17,053 nucleotides of DNA from JAAYBR01 sp033813475. Lineage in GTDB: Bacteria > Hydrogenedentota > Hydrogenedentia > Hydrogenedentales > CAITNO01. The stretch covers positions 1 through 17,053 of the forward strand of contig JAPXRP010000091.1 of NCBI GenBank assembly GCA_033813475.1, written 5' to 3'. Both the position numbers and the translations under genes were made by a program. The stretch's first letter is position 1. Each line of letters opens with the position of its first letter. The notes below the pieces were generated by a model. It was not told where the DNA came from, did not search any database, and saw only the letters and a program-made list of their open reading frames with translations. Below are positions 5,511 through 13,892 of this stretch, piece after piece.

Positions 5511-5557
5511 TTTTAAGTCCGTCGTGTATGCCAGTTCCACCACTCGCCCGGGCGGGG
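5511..5557 (-). pseudogene. 5'-half relic of tRNA-Leu (right direct repeat)
   Basis: Read on the minus strand this contains the acceptor 5' arm, D arm, 5' anticodon stem and the whole CUUAAAA loop of a tRNA-Leu(UAA), then the similarity stops dead. No T arm or 3' acceptor arm follows towards 5450. It matches the intact tRNA at 2476-2522 in 43 of 47 positions. The differing anticodon-stem bases (ACGGA in place of GUAGA) would not pair well with the 3' half of the intact gene. So the two 5' halves probably have different histories, one resident and one imported. Confidence 0.75.
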
Positions 5558-5743
5558 TCTGGTGCCGGCGCGCGGGCGCGCGCCTTTCACGGGGGCCAGT
5601 ATAGCACGGCGGGAATCGCGGGGATTTGGCGGCGTGGCGTTGCGGCGGCCGGGGCGTAATGTCTGCGCGGGGCGTCTCGTCTCGCTTTAAGGGGACAGGG
5701 GGAAGCCTGGCGGTCCCAGGGGGCGCGCGCTCCGGGCCGTTCT

Positions 5744-5784
5744 GTCCATGTTGTCCACATCGTCCACCCCGTCCACCCCGTCCG
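5744..5784. repeat. Period-9 tandem array (gtccacNNN)
   Basis: Four and a half units of nine bases: gtccatgtt, gtccacatc, gtccacccc, gtccacccc, gtccg. It lies in the otherwise empty 300-base GC-rich spacer (5558-5861) before the glycosyltransferase gene. Similar arrays occur at 13788-13823 and 15865-15927. Confidence 0.8.
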
Positions 5785-5861
5785 TGGGCGTCTTGCCATG
5801 GCGGGGGCGGTTCTGCGACACTGGTCCGGCCAGCGCGGGGGCCGCGGGCCGGACGGAACAG

Positions 5862-6971
5862 GTGAAGATTCTCCACGTTTACAAGGATTTCGACCCGCCG
5901 GTGCGCGGGGGCATTGAACGGCACATGGCGCTCATGTGCCGTTTTCAGCGCGCGTGGGCGGAGGTGGAGGCGCTGACGTGCAGCGGGGGGCCGCGCACGC
6001 GGGTGGTGGACCGCGACGGCACGCGGGTGACGGAGGCGGGGGAGTGGGGCCGGGTGCAGGGCGCGCCGGCGGCGCCGGGTTTTCCGTGGCGCATCCACCG
6101 GAGCGGCGCGGACGTGGTGGTGGTGCATGTGCCGAACCCGACGGCGGAGCTGTCGTGCCTCATCGCGCCGCCGCGCGGGGTCATCGTGGCGCGGTACCAC
6201 AGCGACGTGGTGCGGCAGGCGTCGGCGATGCGCTTTTACCGCCCCGCGCTGATGCGGTTTCTGCGGCGGGCGGCGGTGGTGCTGCCGACGTCGCAGCGGT
6301 ATCTGGAGACGTCGCCGGTCCTGCGGGAGATTCCGGAGCGGTGCCGGGTGGTGCCGCTGGGGATCCTGCCGGAGGAGTTTGACGCGCCGGACCCGGCGCG
6401 GGTGGCGGCGCTGCGCGCGGAACACGGCGGCGACTTCGTGCTGTTCTCGGGCAGGCACCGGTATTACAAGGGCCTGCCCGTGCTGGTGGAGGCGGCGAAA
6501 AGCATCCGCGCGCGGGTGGTGATTGCGGGGGACGGGCCGGAGCGCGAGGCGGCGCGGGCGCAGGCGGCGCGGCTGGGGGTGGACGCCGTGTTTCCCGGGC
6601 CGCTGGACCATGACGACCTGGTGGCGCACCTGCACGCGTGCGCCGTGTTCGCGTTTCCCTCGGTGGAGCGCAGCGAGGCCTTCGGCATTTCCATCCTGGA
6701 GGCGCACGCCTGCGGGCGGCCCGTGGTGGCCACCAAACTGGGAACGGGTGTAGAGTATGCGAACCTCGACGGGGAAACGGGCGTGAACGTGCCCCCCCGC
6801 GACCCGGCGGCGCTGGCGGAGGCGGTGAACGCCCTGCTGGCGGACCCCGCGCGGCGGGAGGCGCTGGGCGCCTTCGCGCGGGAACGGGTCCGCCGCGAGT
6901 TTGACGCGCGCAACGTGGCGCGCGCGGAGTACGAGGAGTACCTGCGCGCCCTGGAGAGCATCCGCACGTGA
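5862..6971 (+). CDS. Glycosyltransferase family 4 (GT-B), 369 aa
   Basis: Transfers a sugar from a nucleotide donor to a growing, probably lipid-linked, glycan on the cytoplasmic face. It shows the GT4 layout: an N-terminal Rossmann start MKILHVYKDF with the glycine loop PVRGGIERHM (14-22), SGRHRYYKG with Lys203, the IAGDGPE strand (221-227), and the EX7E signature E272-AFGISIL-E280 followed by ACGRPVVATKLGTGVE. No membrane segment is present. I chose GTG at 5862 because homology-type sequence begins there; an upstream in-frame ATG at 5748 only reads through the tandem repeat. The ribosome site is weak (GGACGGAACAG). Its stop overlaps the next start by four bases (GTGA). Sugar specificity cannot be told. 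Confidence 0.93.
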   Translation: MKILHVYKDFDPPVRGGIERHMALMCRFQRAWAEVEALTCSGGPRTRVVDRDGTRVTEAGEWGRVQGAPAAPGFPWRIHRSGADVVVVHVPNPTAELSCLIAPPRGVIVARYHSDVVRQASAMRFYRPALMRFLRRAAVVLPTSQRYLETSPVLREIPERCRVVPLGILPEEFDAPDPARVAALRAEHGGDFVLFSGRHRYYKGLPVLVEAAKSIRARVVIAGDGPEREAARAQAARLGVDAVFPGPLDHDDLVAHLHACAVFAFPSVERSEAFGISILEAHACGRPVVATKLGTGVEYANLDGETGVNVPPRDPAALAEAVNALLADPARREALGAFARERVRREFDARNVARAEYEEYLRALESIRT

Positions 6972-8071
6972 CGGTGAACGAATACCTGCTGCACGGCTAT
7001 TTCCTGGCGCTGTCGCTGGCGCTGTCGCTGGCGCTGACGGCGGTGGCGCGGCGGCTGGCCCTGCGCTGGGACCTGCTGGACCATCCGGCGGGCCGCAAGA
7101 TCCATGTGGAGCCGATGCCGCTGATGGGCGGCGCGGCCATCGTGCTGACCTTCTACCTGGTCGTGCTGGGGCACCTGGCGGCGGTGTACCTGTCGCACCG
7201 CTTCGGGCGGGGCTATGTGGAGCGCGAGCTGCTCGGCTTCCTCGGCGAGGACGGCGGCTGGAAGATGGCGGGCATCCTCACGGGCGGGGTGATGATTTTC
7301 GCCCTGGGGGTCATAGACGACCTGCATGTGCTCTCGCCGAAGATGAAGCTGCTGGGCCAGATCGCGGTGGGGCTGGTCCTCGTGGGGTCGGGCATGCGGA
7401 TCGAGCTGTTCTGCCTCACCGACCCCTTCTCCTCCTCCGCCGTGACGCTGTTCTGGGTCGTGCTGGTGATCAACAGCATGAACCTGCTGGACAACATGGA
7501 CGGCCTGAGCGGGGGGGTGGCGGTGATCTCCGCGGCCACGTTCTACCTGTGCATCCAGCCCTTTGCGGACGAGCACATGGCCCGCATCCTCCTGGTGGTG
7601 TTCATGGGCGCCGTGGGCGGGTTCCTCTGGCACAACCTGCCGCCCGCCCGCATCTTCATGGGCGACTGCGGCGCCATGTTCAACGGGTACTTCCTGGCGA
7701 CCATCTCCGTGGTGGGCACCTTCCACATCGAGGGCGCGGGGTCGCGGGTGGCCGTGGCCGCGCCGCTGCTGGCGCTGAGCGTGCCGCTGTTCGACACCTT
7801 CAGCGTGGTCTGGATCCGCCTGCGCTGCGGCGACTCGATTTTCCTCGGCGACAAGCGGCACTTCTCGCACCGGCTGGTGAAGGCGGGCATGAGCAAGTCC
7901 TCCGCCGTGTGGTTCATCTATTTTGTGGCCGCCGTGGTCGGGCTGGGCGGCGCGCTGCTGCCCCGTCTGGACACCCACGGCACCCTCATCATCCTCGCGC
8001 AGTCCGCGGGGGTCTTCATGCTGATCGTGCTGCTGATGAAGGCGGGGGACAACGGGAGGAGGGACCTATGA
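6968..8071 (+). CDS. WecA/MraY-type undecaprenyl-phosphate sugar-1-phosphate transferase, 367 aa
   Basis: A polytopic membrane enzyme that moves a sugar-1-phosphate (GlcNAc-type in the WecA group) from UDP-sugar to the lipid carrier and starts a polysaccharide. Diagnostic motifs are all present: GVIDDLHVLSPKMKLLGQ with Asp117-Asp118, NSMNLLDNMDGLSGG with the catalytic aspartates near 175 and 178, PPARIFMGDCGAMFNGY with Asp233, and the HFSHRL histidine loop (298-303). About ten hydrophobic helices surround them. The HFSHRL form and length favour WecA-like over MraY proper. The GTG start overlaps the previous TGA, and its own TGA overlaps the next ATG, so the three genes are translationally coupled. 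Confidence 0.92.
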   Translation: MTVNEYLLHGYFLALSLALSLALTAVARRLALRWDLLDHPAGRKIHVEPMPLMGGAAIVLTFYLVVLGHLAAVYLSHRFGRGYVERELLGFLGEDGGWKMAGILTGGVMIFALGVIDDLHVLSPKMKLLGQIAVGLVLVGSGMRIELFCLTDPFSSSAVTLFWVVLVINSMNLLDNMDGLSGGVAVISAATFYLCIQPFADEHMARILLVVFMGAVGGFLWHNLPPARIFMGDCGAMFNGYFLATISVVGTFHIEGAGSRVAVAAPLLALSVPLFDTFSVVWIRLRCGDSIFLGDKRHFSHRLVKAGMSKSSAVWFIYFVAAVVGLGGALLPRLDTHGTLIILAQSAGVFMLIVLLMKAGDNGRRDL

Positions 8072-10878
8072 CCCAGAAGACGGCCTCCGCGCCGGGCGCG
8101 GCGAAGACTTCCCCAGCGGCGCGGGACTGGCGGGCGGACTGGCCGGAGGACTTCGCGGCGCCCCACACGGCGGCGGTGATGGCGGGGTGCGTGGCCTCCC
8201 TGGGCCTCATGCTGTTTGTGGCGGCCTCCTTCAGCCTGCTCGGCCCCGTAAAAACCATGCTGGCCGAACTCATCGGCGTCTACAACCCGCAGATGATCCC
8301 GCCGGGGGACTTTGGCCTCGCCGCGGTGGTCTGGGGGCTCGGCGCCGTGGTCATGGCGGGCATCGTCCACCCCTCGGCGGGCCTCGCCCTGCTGCTCCTG
8401 TTCCGCCCCTGGATTGACGGCTACACCTACCCCGTGGCCAACCTGTATTTTGTCGCGGGCATCCTCGTCGTGGCCGCCTTCTGGCTGGTGCGCGCCGCCG
8501 CGCGCGGCGGCCCCTGGCGCGGGGGCGCGGGCGCCGCCCCGCTGGCGGGCTTTGTCGCCGTGGCGGCCCTGGGGCTGCTGACCACCTGGCAGACCGACAA
8601 CACGACGCGCCAGCTCCTGCTCTGGCTGGGCTACCTGCTGCTCTTTCTGCTGTCGGCGAACTGCGCGGGAAGCCCCGCCGCGCGGCGGCTGGTGGTCGGC
8701 GCGCTGATCGCGGCGGTCTTCCTGGAGGCGTGGTACGCCATCCTGCATTTCCACTACCTCCTGCCCGAGGCGCGCAAGGCCGTGCAGGACCCCGAGGTGC
8801 TCCGGCAGTACTTCAACACCGACACCATCACGCCGGAGCTCGCCCGCCGCCTCAACCGGAGCCGCGCCTTCGGCACCCTGCTCTTCCCCAACAGCCTGGC
8901 GGGCTTCCTGCTGCTCGGCATCCCCCTGATGGCCTCCGGGTGGGCGGACGCGTGGCGCCGCCGGCGCGAGCCCGCCGGGCCCGGCGCGGGCCGGTGGGGC
9001 GCCCTGGCCGCGGCCCTGTCGGCCTGGGCCTGCGTGGCGGGGCTTGTGCTGTTCACGCTCCACTTCCGCGCCGCCTTTGTCAACCCCGGCAACCCCGCGT
9101 GGCACGCGACCCTGCCCGCCCTCGCCGTGTGGGCGGCCCTGGCGGGAGCCGGACCGGCCGTGCTCCTCCACCGCGCGGCGCTGCGCGGCGGCCTCTTTCA
9201 CGCCCTGCGGCGGGCCGCCCTGTGGGCGCTGCCCGCGCTGCTGGCCGTCTCGCTGACCGCCCTCTGGATGACCTACACCCGCGGGGCGATGGCCGCCCTG
9301 GCCGCCGCGGGGCTCGCCGCCGCCGCGCTGATTTTCGCGCAACGCCGCGAGCTTCGCCCGGGGGTGCGCCGGGCCGCGCGGGCGGCGGCGGGGGCGGTGG
9401 CGGTGTGCGGGGCGGCCTGGCTGCTCGCGGGGCCGGGGATCCAGGCCCAGGAGGCGGCGGCGCCGGCGTCCTCCTCCATCGTGCAGCAGGGGGTTTCGCT
9501 GGGGGTGGAGGATTTGAGGGACACCTCGTCCTTCAAGATCCGGCTCACCTACTGGAACGTGGCGGCGCGGATCATCGCGGCCAACCCGGTCGCTGGCGTG
9601 GGGCTGGGCAACTTCCATGTCGCCTACCCACAGTACCAGTATCTCGGGGCGGGCGATGTGCGCGAGGCGCACAACGCCTTCCTCCAGCCCTTCGTCGAGA
9701 CGGGTGTCGCAGGGGGGCTGCTTTTTCTCGCCTTCATGGCCGTGCTGGCCGTGTGCGCCGTGCGGCGGGCGGTCCGTGCGCCGGACGCGGCGGAGCGGGG
9801 GCTGGCCCTCGGCCTTCTGGCGGCGGCGGCGGCTTTCTGCCTCCACGCCGGCATTGACATCCATTTCTCCAACCCCTCCCTGGCCATGCCCTTCTTCGTG
9901 GTGGCCGGGATGCTCTTCGCCGGTCCCGGCGCGGCGGGCGCCTTTTCCCTTCCGGCCGGGGTCCGCCGGGCTGTGGCCGTCTGCCTGCTGGTGGTCATGG
10001 CGGGGGCGCTGGGGGTCGCGTCGCGCATCTACCTGCAGGAGCTGAGCCTGGGGCGCATGGGCTTCGTGAACGTGGGCGACGACCGGGAGCTGATGCGCAT
10101 CTACCAGACGGCGGGGCGCTGCCTGACGGAGCTCGGCGGGGTGATAGACGCCATCATCACGGGAAAGCCCCACAACAAGAAGCCCGTGCAGATACGGATG
10201 GTGGACGCCCTGACCCTGAACCCCGACATCCGGGCGTGGGCGGAGACGGGGGACTTGTACGGGCCCGTGCCCGGGGTGCAGGGCTCCTACCGGCGGCTGC
10301 CGCCGGACCAGGTGCCCGGCCTGGACGCGGTGCTGCTGGTGGACCGGTATTTCAAGGCGCGCGCCTGCGGACTGACGGGGATGCTGGCGCAAATTTCCTG
10401 GATGGAGGCGGAGGCCGCGCGCTGGCCCCATAACCAGCGCCTGGCCTATCACCTGCTCCGGTGCCTTGGTCTCGTCGTGCGGACCCCGCACCTGGGCGAG
10501 GCCTGGCTTCCCCAGCGTCCGGAGTGGCTGGCGCGCTACCGGCACTGGGCGGACCGCGTCGTGGAACTGGCCCCCCACAGCGCCGAAATGGCCCGCGCCC
10601 GCGCGGAGGCGCTCTTCTACCTCGCCATGAACGACGACGCCACCCCGCGGCTGGAGACGGTGCTGGAGGTGCTCGCAGAGCACGGGAGGGCCCGCCGCCT
10701 GAGCCCGATCATCCCCCTGTACGGGCACGACTACGCCTGGGCGCTGCGCGAGTCCGCCGCGCTCCTGCGCGCCGCCGGCCGCGAGGCCGAGGCCGCCGAG
10801 AACGAGGCGCGGGCGGAGAAGGTCCGCGCCGACACCCTGGAGCTGGAGCGGCGGCGCTGGTCCCACGGCCTGTCCTGA
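8068..10878 (+). CDS. O-antigen ligase/polymerase-like membrane protein with long C-terminal domain, 936 aa
   Basis: A large membrane protein of the WaaL/Wzy (O-antigen ligase) superfamily, expected to join or polymerise lipid-linked glycans on the periplasmic side. A run of hydrophobic helices spans about residues 30-655. The family signature is AGVGLGNFHVAYPQY and then REAHNAFLQPFVETGVAGG with His at about 535, in the usual place before the last helices. After the last helix, roughly 280 residues form a soluble, Arg/Glu-rich, helical region (for example ALRESAALLRAAGREAEAAE) that resembles TPR-like repeats; the standard family lacks it or has it shorter. The start at 8068 has GGGAGGAGGG upstream and an ATGA overlap. 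A longer upstream frame (from 6901) is only a shadow of the preceding gene. Confidence 0.85.
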   Translation: MTQKTASAPGAAKTSPAARDWRADWPEDFAAPHTAAVMAGCVASLGLMLFVAASFSLLGPVKTMLAELIGVYNPQMIPPGDFGLAAVVWGLGAVVMAGIVHPSAGLALLLLFRPWIDGYTYPVANLYFVAGILVVAAFWLVRAAARGGPWRGGAGAAPLAGFVAVAALGLLTTWQTDNTTRQLLLWLGYLLLFLLSANCAGSPAARRLVVGALIAAVFLEAWYAILHFHYLLPEARKAVQDPEVLRQYFNTDTITPELARRLNRSRAFGTLLFPNSLAGFLLLGIPLMASGWADAWRRRREPAGPGAGRWGALAAALSAWACVAGLVLFTLHFRAAFVNPGNPAWHATLPALAVWAALAGAGPAVLLHRAALRGGLFHALRRAALWALPALLAVSLTALWMTYTRGAMAALAAAGLAAAALIFAQRRELRPGVRRAARAAAGAVAVCGAAWLLAGPGIQAQEAAAPASSSIVQQGVSLGVEDLRDTSSFKIRLTYWNVAARIIAANPVAGVGLGNFHVAYPQYQYLGAGDVREAHNAFLQPFVETGVAGGLLFLAFMAVLAVCAVRRAVRAPDAAERGLALGLLAAAAAFCLHAGIDIHFSNPSLAMPFFVVAGMLFAGPGAAGAFSLPAGVRRAVAVCLLVVMAGALGVASRIYLQELSLGRMGFVNVGDDRELMRIYQTAGRCLTELGGVIDAIITGKPHNKKPVQIRMVDALTLNPDIRAWAETGDLYGPVPGVQGSYRRLPPDQVPGLDAVLLVDRYFKARACGLTGMLAQISWMEAEAARWPHNQRLAYHLLRCLGLVVRTPHLGEAWLPQRPEWLARYRHWADRVVELAPHSAEMARARAEALFYLAMNDDATPRLETVLEVLAEHGRARRLSPIIPLYGHDYAWALRESAALLRAAGREAEAAENEARAEKVRADTLELERRRWSHGLS

Positions 10879-10904
10879 CGCCGCAACACCCACCGGGAGA
10901 CGCC

Positions 10905-11981
10905 ATGAAACACCGCATCGCCGCCCTGCGCGGCCTCATCGCCCGCCACCGCGCCGACAGCTTTGTCAGCCTGGACCCGCCGGTGAACGAATACCTCACG
11001 GGCTTCCACGGGAGCGCCTCCGCCGTGGTCGTGGCGCCGCGCTCCGCCGCGCTCCTCTGCGACTTCCGCTACACCGAGCAGGCAAAGGCCCAGGCGAGGG
11101 AATGCCGCGTGCGCGAGGTCGCCGGCGACCTGGAGACCGCCGCCGGCGCCGCCCTCGCGGAGGCCGGCTGCGCGCTGGCGCTTTTCGAGCCGGACCGGAT
11201 CAGCGTCGCCACCCACGGGCGCCTGCGCGCCGCCTTCACCGGCGGGCGGCTCCGCGCCGCCCCGGGGCTCACCGACCCCCTGCGCGCCGTCAAGGACGCC
11301 GACGAGGCAGCCCGGATGCGCCGGGCCACCGACATCGCCGAGGCCGCCCTGTCCGCCGTCCTCCGGCGGCTGAAAAAGGGCGACACCGAGCGGGCCGTCG
11401 CCGCGATGCTGGAGCATGAGTTCCGCAAACGCGGCGCGCAGAAGGCCTCCTTCGACACCACGGTCCTCTTCGGCGCGCACAGCTCGCTGCCCCACGGGAA
11501 ACCCGGCGACACCCCCCTGAAACGGGGCGACATCGTGCTGGTGGACTGCGGCTGCGTGGTGGACGGATACTGCTCCGACTTGACACGCACCGCCGTTTTC
11601 GGTAGTATTCCCGGCGCGTGGTTCGAGGACATTTACGCCTGCGTGCTGGAGGCGCAACTGGCCGGACTGGCCGCCGTGCGGCCCGGCGCGGGCGCCGCCG
11701 CGGTGGACCGGGCCTGCCGGGACGTCATCGAGCGGGCCGGACACGGCGCCCGGTTCGGGCACGGCACCGGGCACGGCGTCGGCCTCGAAATCCATGAATT
11801 TCCCCGGCTGAACCAGCATTCGACCACTGTGCTCGCCCCCGGCATGGCCGTGACGGTCGAGCCCGGCATCTATCTGCCCGGCCGGGGCGGCGTGCGCATT
11901 GAGGACCTCGTGGTCGTCACCCCGCAGGGGTGCGACGTGTTGAACAAACTGCCCAAGGAGCTACAGGTAATCCGCCCATGA
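10905..11981 (+). CDS. M24-family Xaa-Pro aminopeptidase, 358 aa
   Basis: A cytoplasmic metallopeptidase that removes an N-terminal residue before proline. The pita-bread fold's five metal ligands are visible: Asp214 (VLVDCG), Asp225 (GYCSDLTRTAVFG), His290 (GHGTGHGVGLEIHEF), Glu319 (VTVEPGIYLPG) and Glu333 (GVRIEDLVVV). The substrate-site histidine is at 197 (LPHGKPGD). Residues 1-125 form the creatinase-type N-terminal domain. ATG at 10905 with GGGAGA upstream begins 26 bases after the ligase gene. Its stop overlaps the start of efp (ATGA). An M24 peptidase directly before efp is a widespread gene order, which supports both names. Confidence 0.93.
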   Translation: MKHRIAALRGLIARHRADSFVSLDPPVNEYLTGFHGSASAVVVAPRSAALLCDFRYTEQAKAQARECRVREVAGDLETAAGAALAEAGCALALFEPDRISVATHGRLRAAFTGGRLRAAPGLTDPLRAVKDADEAARMRRATDIAEAALSAVLRRLKKGDTERAVAAMLEHEFRKRGAQKASFDTTVLFGAHSSLPHGKPGDTPLKRGDIVLVDCGCVVDGYCSDLTRTAVFGSIPGAWFEDIYACVLEAQLAGLAAVRPGAGAAAVDRACRDVIERAGHGARFGHGTGHGVGLEIHEFPRLNQHSTTVLAPGMAVTVEPGIYLPGRGGVRIEDLVVVTPQGCDVLNKLPKELQVIRP

Positions 11982-12535
11982 TCTCAACAGCCGACTTCAG
12001 AAACGGACTGGTCGTCGAAATGGACAACGACCTCATGGAAATCGTCGAGTTTCAGCACGTCAAGCCCGGCAAGGGCGGCGCCTTCGTCCGCACCCGGTTC
12101 AAAAACGTCCTGACGGGGCGCGTGCTCGAGCGCACCTTCCGCTCCGGCGAGAAGTTCGAGGAGGCCCGCCTCGAGGAGCAGCCCTGGCAGTTCCTCTACA
12201 ACGACGGCGACCTGTTCCACTTCATGGACAACGACACCTTCGAGCAGTTGGCGGTCAACCCCGGCGTCGTGGGCGACATCGCCAAGTGGATGAAGGAAAA
12301 CACCAACGCCACGCTGATGTTTCACCGCGAGAAGGTCATCTCGGTGAAGGTTCCCTCCCATGTGGTGCTCACCATCACCCGCTCCGACCCCGGCGTGCAG
12401 GGCGACCGCTCCTCCGGCGCCACCAAGCCCGCCACCCTCGAGACCGGCGCCGTCGTCCAGGTGCCCCTCTTCATCAATGAGGGCGACACCATCAAGGTGG
12501 ACACCCGCACCGGCGCCTACGTCGAGCGCGTCTGA
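11978..12535 (+). CDS. efp: Elongation factor P, 185 aa
   Basis: Binds between the P and E sites and relieves stalling at consecutive prolines. The three-domain length (185 residues) is normal. The tip of domain I reads VKPGKGGAF, with Lys32 at the position of the modified lysine of the E. coli protein (PGKGQAF). So this is a lysine-type factor that would use EpmA/EpmB-like modification or none; those genes are not in the window. Domain II/III landmarks include RTFRSGEKFEEARLEE, GVQGDRSSGATKPATLETG and the terminal DTRTGAYVERV. The start at 11978 overlaps the peptidase stop by four bases, and the nearest AAGGAG is some 17 bases upstream, so coupling is likely. Confidence 0.96.
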   Translation: MISTADFRNGLVVEMDNDLMEIVEFQHVKPGKGGAFVRTRFKNVLTGRVLERTFRSGEKFEEARLEEQPWQFLYNDGDLFHFMDNDTFEQLAVNPGVVGDIAKWMKENTNATLMFHREKVISVKVPSHVVLTITRSDPGVQGDRSSGATKPATLETGAVVQVPLFINEGDTIKVDTRTGAYVERV

Positions 12536-12574
12536 GACGGGCCGCCGGACAGGCGGGGGCCTTCGTGTGCGCTC

Positions 12575-12668
12575 AGGGCGCGGCAAGCAGCGCCCCTACA
12601 GGGGAATAGCCGGGGCTTCCGCAAGCGTCCAGAGCGCGGAGCCGTAGGGGCGCCGCTTGCTGCGCCCT
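12575..12668. repeat. Long inverted repeat, 25-base arms
   Basis: The left arm 12575-12599 is the reverse complement of 12644-12668 with two mismatches, with 44 bases between. The arm core is GCGGCAAGCAGCGCCCCTAC. It sits 39 bases after efp. The size and the near-perfect arms are like a REP/MITE-type intergenic element; it could also work as a strong bidirectional terminator. Confidence 0.8.
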
Positions 12669-12813
12669 CTTCTTTCACGGCATGACCGGCTCCCCCGCCG
12701 GGTAAGATCGCAAAGGGCGCGATGACCCCGCACGCCCCGCCCCCGGGCAATTGCTGTATAATCCCCCCGGGACCCCGCACAACACCGGGGTTTCGGAAGG
12801 GTTGACGCACCCC

Positions 12814-13713
12814 ATGGTGAGCCTGAACCAGAGCGCCCCCGGCACCAAGCCCGACGCCGGACAGACGGCCAAGCTGGCCGCCCTGCTCCGCCTGCTCGAC
12901 GACGCCTCGCCCGTGGTGCGCGGCGCGGTGAAGCGGGAGCTGTGCGGCCTGGGCGGCGCCCTGCCGGAGGCGCTGCGCCTGCTGCCCGCCGCCCCCGCCC
13001 CCGGGGACTGGGCGCTCCTGCGAGAGCTCACGGGAGAGGCGGTCCGCGAGCGCCTGCCGGAACGGTGGGAATGCTGGCGGGACGCCCCGGACGACATAAC
13101 GCGCCTGGAGCGGGCCCTCGCGTCCCTCACCCAGTTCCTGGGCTGGCCCCGGACACGGCTGGACCTCGGCGACCGCCTCGACGCCCTGGCGGCGGACTTC
13201 GTCCACGCGGGGCGGGGGCAGACCCCCTCGGCCCTGGCCGCCTGGCTGGCCGATGAGCGGGGCTGGCGGCCCGTGCCCGGCGACCGCTCGGAAACCGCGC
13301 ACGCCGACGCCGGCCGCATCCTGGACACCGGCGAGGGCGTGCCCGCCCTGCTGGCCGCCCTCTTCCACCTCACCGCCGCGCGCCTCGGCGCCCGGGTGGT
13401 CTGGTGCAAGTGGACCGGCCACGCCGCCATGACCCGGTTCCATGAGGCCGGCGGCGAGCGGATTGTGGACTGGCAGACCGCCGCGCGCGCCCTGGAGTTT
13501 CCGGAGTTCCTGCGCATGCAGGGGCCCTCGGCCGACGCCGCCGAGCGGATTCTCGCCGCCGTCCTGGCCACGGAGGAGATTCTGCACCTCGTGCTCGTGG
13601 CCACCGCCCAGGCGCTCAGCCACAGCCAGGACTACGAGGACGCCCTCGCCGTGATCTCCCTCGCCCAAAACCTCAAGACGGACATGCCCCCCGCCGACGT
13701 GCCCCCCGTCTGA
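12814..13713 (+). CDS. SirB1-like (transglutaminase-core-2) protein, 299 aa
   Basis: Residues about 94-225 follow the SirB1/Transglut_core2 pattern: an opening DDITRLERALASLTQFL, LDLGDRLDALAADFV, a middle GEGVPALLAALFHLTAARLG where family members have RxGxPxxLxxLY, and WTGHAAMTRF with His203 at the place of the GHFLLRY motif. The usual catalytic cysteine is not evident, as in many members. The N-terminal 20-60 looks like a HEAT-type helical pair (LLRLLDDASPVVRGAVKREL). The function of this family is not well fixed. The start at 12814 has GGAAGG upstream at 12 bases; an in-frame ATG at 12751 is less likely. It may be transcribed alone, after the inverted repeat. Confidence 0.65.
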   Translation: MVSLNQSAPGTKPDAGQTAKLAALLRLLDDASPVVRGAVKRELCGLGGALPEALRLLPAAPAPGDWALLRELTGEAVRERLPERWECWRDAPDDITRLERALASLTQFLGWPRTRLDLGDRLDALAADFVHAGRGQTPSALAAWLADERGWRPVPGDRSETAHADAGRILDTGEGVPALLAALFHLTAARLGARVVWCKWTGHAAMTRFHEAGGERIVDWQTAARALEFPEFLRMQGPSADAAERILAAVLATEEILHLVLVATAQALSHSQDYEDALAVISLAQNLKTDMPPADVPPV

Positions 13714-13731
13714 GCACTGCCCACTGCGGCG

Positions 13732-13823
13732 GCACGGACAAACACGGACCCACACACGGACCCGCACGGACAAGAGCCCCCCAGTCTGTCCACCGCGTCC
13801 ACCTTGTCCACTCCGTCCACCCT
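13732..13823. repeat. Period-9 array and cacggaccc repeats
   Basis: Four perfect-register nine-base units lie at 13788-13823 (gtccaccgc, gtccacctt, gtccactcc, gtccaccct). Before them, at 13732-13772, come looser repeats of cacggaccca. It is the same class as the array at 5744. Confidence 0.8.
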
Positions 13824-13858
13824 GCCCGGCGGCGGCGCGGCATTTTCGCCGGGACAAC

Positions 13859-13886
13859 TTGCTTTCCCGCGCAGGCATGGTACAAT
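13859..13886 (+). promoter_or_regulatory. Sigma70-type promoter facing noncoding sequence
   Basis: TTGCTT (13859-13864), a 16-base spacer, and TACAAT (13881-13886, five of six). There is no reading frame worth naming downstream on this strand before the convergent uronate isomerase gene. A promoter here therefore points to an RNA gene. Confidence 0.5.
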
Positions 13887-13892
13887 TCAGGT

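Noticed and set aside
5440..5557. A second complete tRNA-Leu
   Set aside because: No T arm or 3' acceptor strand can be found on the 3' side of the anticodon loop; only the 5' half exists.
6901..8067. N-terminal 389 residues of a 1325-residue frame continuous with the O-antigen ligase
   Set aside because: It is an out-of-frame reading of the WecA-type gene (Gly/Arg/Ala-rich). The ATG at 8068 has a ribosome site and a stop overlap.
7918..10893. 991-residue minus-strand frame opposite the ligase gene
   Set aside because: A high-GC shadow: low-complexity Gly/Arg/Gln/His sequence without motifs.
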